The translations under genes and the position numbers were made by a program. A stretch of 64,000 bases of DNA from CG2-30-36-16 sp964372115 (GTDB lineage Bacteria > Bacteroidota > Ignavibacteria > Ignavibacteriales > Ignavibacteriaceae), in contig CAYJPN010000004.1 in assembly GCA_964372115.1 (NCBI GenBank), forward strand, positions 1-64,000. The letters are read 5' to 3'. How positions within the stretch are numbered: the stretch's first letter is position 1; each line of letters opens with the position of its first letter. Below are positions 62,751 to 64,000 of the stretch, one piece after another. A model generated the notes under the pieces. The model worked only from the letters and a program-made list of their open reading frames with translations. It did no database searches and was not told the origin of the DNA.

Positions 62751-64000
62751 GAATATAAAAAAAGTGCACTTTGTTGGAATCGGCGGCATCGGGATGAGCG
62801 GTATTGCAGAAATTCTTCTTAACCGGGGATTTGAAGTTGCTGGTTCGGATAAAAGTTTATCTGAAGTTACCGACCGATTGGCTTCGCTTGGTATAAAAAT
62901 TCATGAAGGACATAAAGCGGAAAATTTGGAAGATGCCGATGTATTGGTTTATTCCTCCGCTGTACAGGTGGAGAATCCCGAAGTTCAGGCGGCGGTTGAA
63001 AGAAAAATACCAATTATTAAGCGCAGCGAAATGCTCGCCGAAGTTATGCGCATGCAGTACGGAATTGGAATTGCAGGTACGCATGGTAAAACAACTACAA
63101 CTTCAATGGTCGGTTTAACATTAACCGAAGGAAATATTGATCCTACTATAATTGTTGGCGGAAAGTTAAGCGGACTCGGGGGAACAAATGCGCGTCTCGG
63201 CAATGGTGAGTTTATTGTTGTAGAAGCGGATGAGTTTGACAGAACATTTTTACGGCTTACTCCAACCATTGCTGCAATAACTACTTTAGAGAGTGAGCAC
63301 CTGGATACATATAAGGATCTTGATGATATAAAATCAGCATTCATTGAATTTGCGAATAAGGTTCCATTCTATGGTTTTGTTGTAATCTGTCTTGATGAAC
63401 CTGCTTTGCAGGATATTATTCCGCATATAAATAAAAAAATATTAACATACGGAACTACTTCTCAAGCAGATGTAAGAGCAACAGATATTTCTCACAATGA
63501 GTTTGAAAGTTCATATTCTGTAAAATACAAAGGCGAAACGTTAGGTAGAATTAATCTAAAAATTCCCGGACTTCACAACGTAAAAAATTCTCTTGTGGCA
63601 GTTTGTATTGCTAAAGAACTCGGGATTGATTTTTCGGTAATACAGAAAGCGCTCGAATCATTCAGCGGTGTGTATAGAAGGTTTGAAGTAAAGTACAACG
63701 AAGAAATATTGGTTGTTGATGATTATGCGCATCATCCGACTGAAACAAGCGCGACACTTGCCGGGATACGCTCGGGCTGGGATAGGAGATTGATAGCTGT
63801 GTTTCAACCTCATCTTTATTCGAGGACGAGAGATTTTTATCAAGAGTTCGGTCGTTCATTTTTAAACTCCGATATATTTCTTTGTACCGATGTTTACCCT
63901 GCACGCGAGATTCCGATAGAAGGTGTAACAGGTGAGCTTATTGCGGATATCGCAAAAAAATTCGGACACAAAAATGTTATTTATGTACCCGATAAAAATG
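62743..64000 (+). CDS. murC: UDP-MurNAc--L-alanine ligase MurC (3' end cut by the window)
   Basis: The frame runs from ATG 62743 to the window end, about 419 codons of a family of roughly 450-480, with no stop. It opens with KKVHFVGIGGIGMSGIAE and has the ATP loop GIAGTHGKTTTTSM (about residues 106-119, GTHGKTTT being MurC-specific). EADEFDRTFL and VVDDYAHHPTET follow. It adds L-Ala to UDP-MurNAc. It overlaps the preceding membrane gene by eight bases. Confidence 0.96.
   Translation, partial: MFKNIKKVHFVGIGGIGMSGIAEILLNRGFEVAGSDKSLSEVTDRLASLGIKIHEGHKAENLEDADVLVYSSAVQVENPEVQAAVERKIPIIKRSEMLAEVMRMQYGIGIAGTHGKTTTTSMVGLTLTEGNIDPTIIVGGKLSGLGGTNARLGNGEFIVVEADEFDRTFLRLTPTIAAITTLESEHLDTYKDLDDIKSAFIEFANKVPFYGFVVICLDEPALQDIIPHINKKILTYGTTSQADVRATDISHNEFESSYSVKYKGETLGRINLKIPGLHNVKNSLVAVCIAKELGIDFSVIQKALESFSGVYRRFEVKYNEEILVVDDYAHHPTETSATLAGIRSGWDRRLIAVFQPHLYSRTRDFYQEFGRSFLNSDIFLCTDVYPAREIPIEGVTGELIADIAKKFGHKNVIYVPDKN

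Overview
The window is chromosomal, AT-rich bacterial DNA. It most resembles a member of the Bacteroidota/Chlorobiota group, probably Ignavibacteria. This is inferred from four secreted proteins ending in a type IX secretion (T9SS) sorting domain with the NYPNPFNPST signature, PAS-rich hybrid kinases, an AraC regulator with a metal-binding-like N-terminus, a very small basic mS38/COX24-like protein, and a complete dcw cell-wall cluster starting with mraZ. No rRNA gene is present, so the placement rests on protein families alone.

Layout. (1) 1-672: no intact gene, but a decayed IS1380-type transposase fragment. (2) 673-4501, minus strand: a sensor kinase with an extracytoplasmic FG-GAP-like region and a sigma54-type response regulator. 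A good sigma54 promoter match lies just beyond the kinase, facing the divergent 4814 gene. (3) 4814-19075: four T9SS cargo proteins, namely a 2630-residue M6 metallopeptidase, a beta-helix protein, a small secreted protein and a phosphodiester glycosidase-like protein. The first three share an unnamed domain. (4) 19602-22016: a CPXCG-like zinc protein and a TPR protein. (5) 22246-30143: PrkA / DUF444 / SpoVR / second PrkA-like protein, followed closely by a DHFR-like reductase. (6) 30148-34950: AraC regulator, S9 peptidase, small membrane protein, HU, zinc-ribbon/TPR protein and the mS38-like peptide. (7) 35025-36860: tRNA-Thr(CGT), then 1.7 kb without genes, containing a 316-bp direct repeat, a seven-copy 42-bp tandem array, strong palindromes and a second copy of the tRNA 3' end. 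(8) 36861-50357, minus strand: five signalling genes (four histidine kinases and one CheY-like regulator) carrying about 16 PAS domains and five receiver domains but no output domain. A tRNA 3'-half relic lies beyond the far side, at 50735. (9) 50986-64000: the dcw operon mraZ-rsmH-ftsL-ftsI-murE-murF-mraY-murD-ftsW-murG-(new membrane gene)-murC, with murC cut by the window end.

How parts may work together. The sigma54 two-component pair may control the adjacent secreted peptidase. The PrkA/DUF444/SpoVR block is a known stress and starvation association, here expanded with a second, divergent ATPase. The kinase block lies between tRNA-derived sequences and contains PAS modules of clearly different base composition, so it looks like a mosaic, possibly acquired, phosphorelay whose output lies elsewhere. 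The dcw operon is tightly coupled, with genes overlapping or nearly touching, and is ordinary apart from the extra membrane gene between murG and murC.

The best candidates for something undescribed are the paired-PrkA operon, the tRNA-bounded kinase block with its repeat-filled border, the recurring domain in the T9SS cargo, and the short in-frame repeat insertions in loops of coding sequences.
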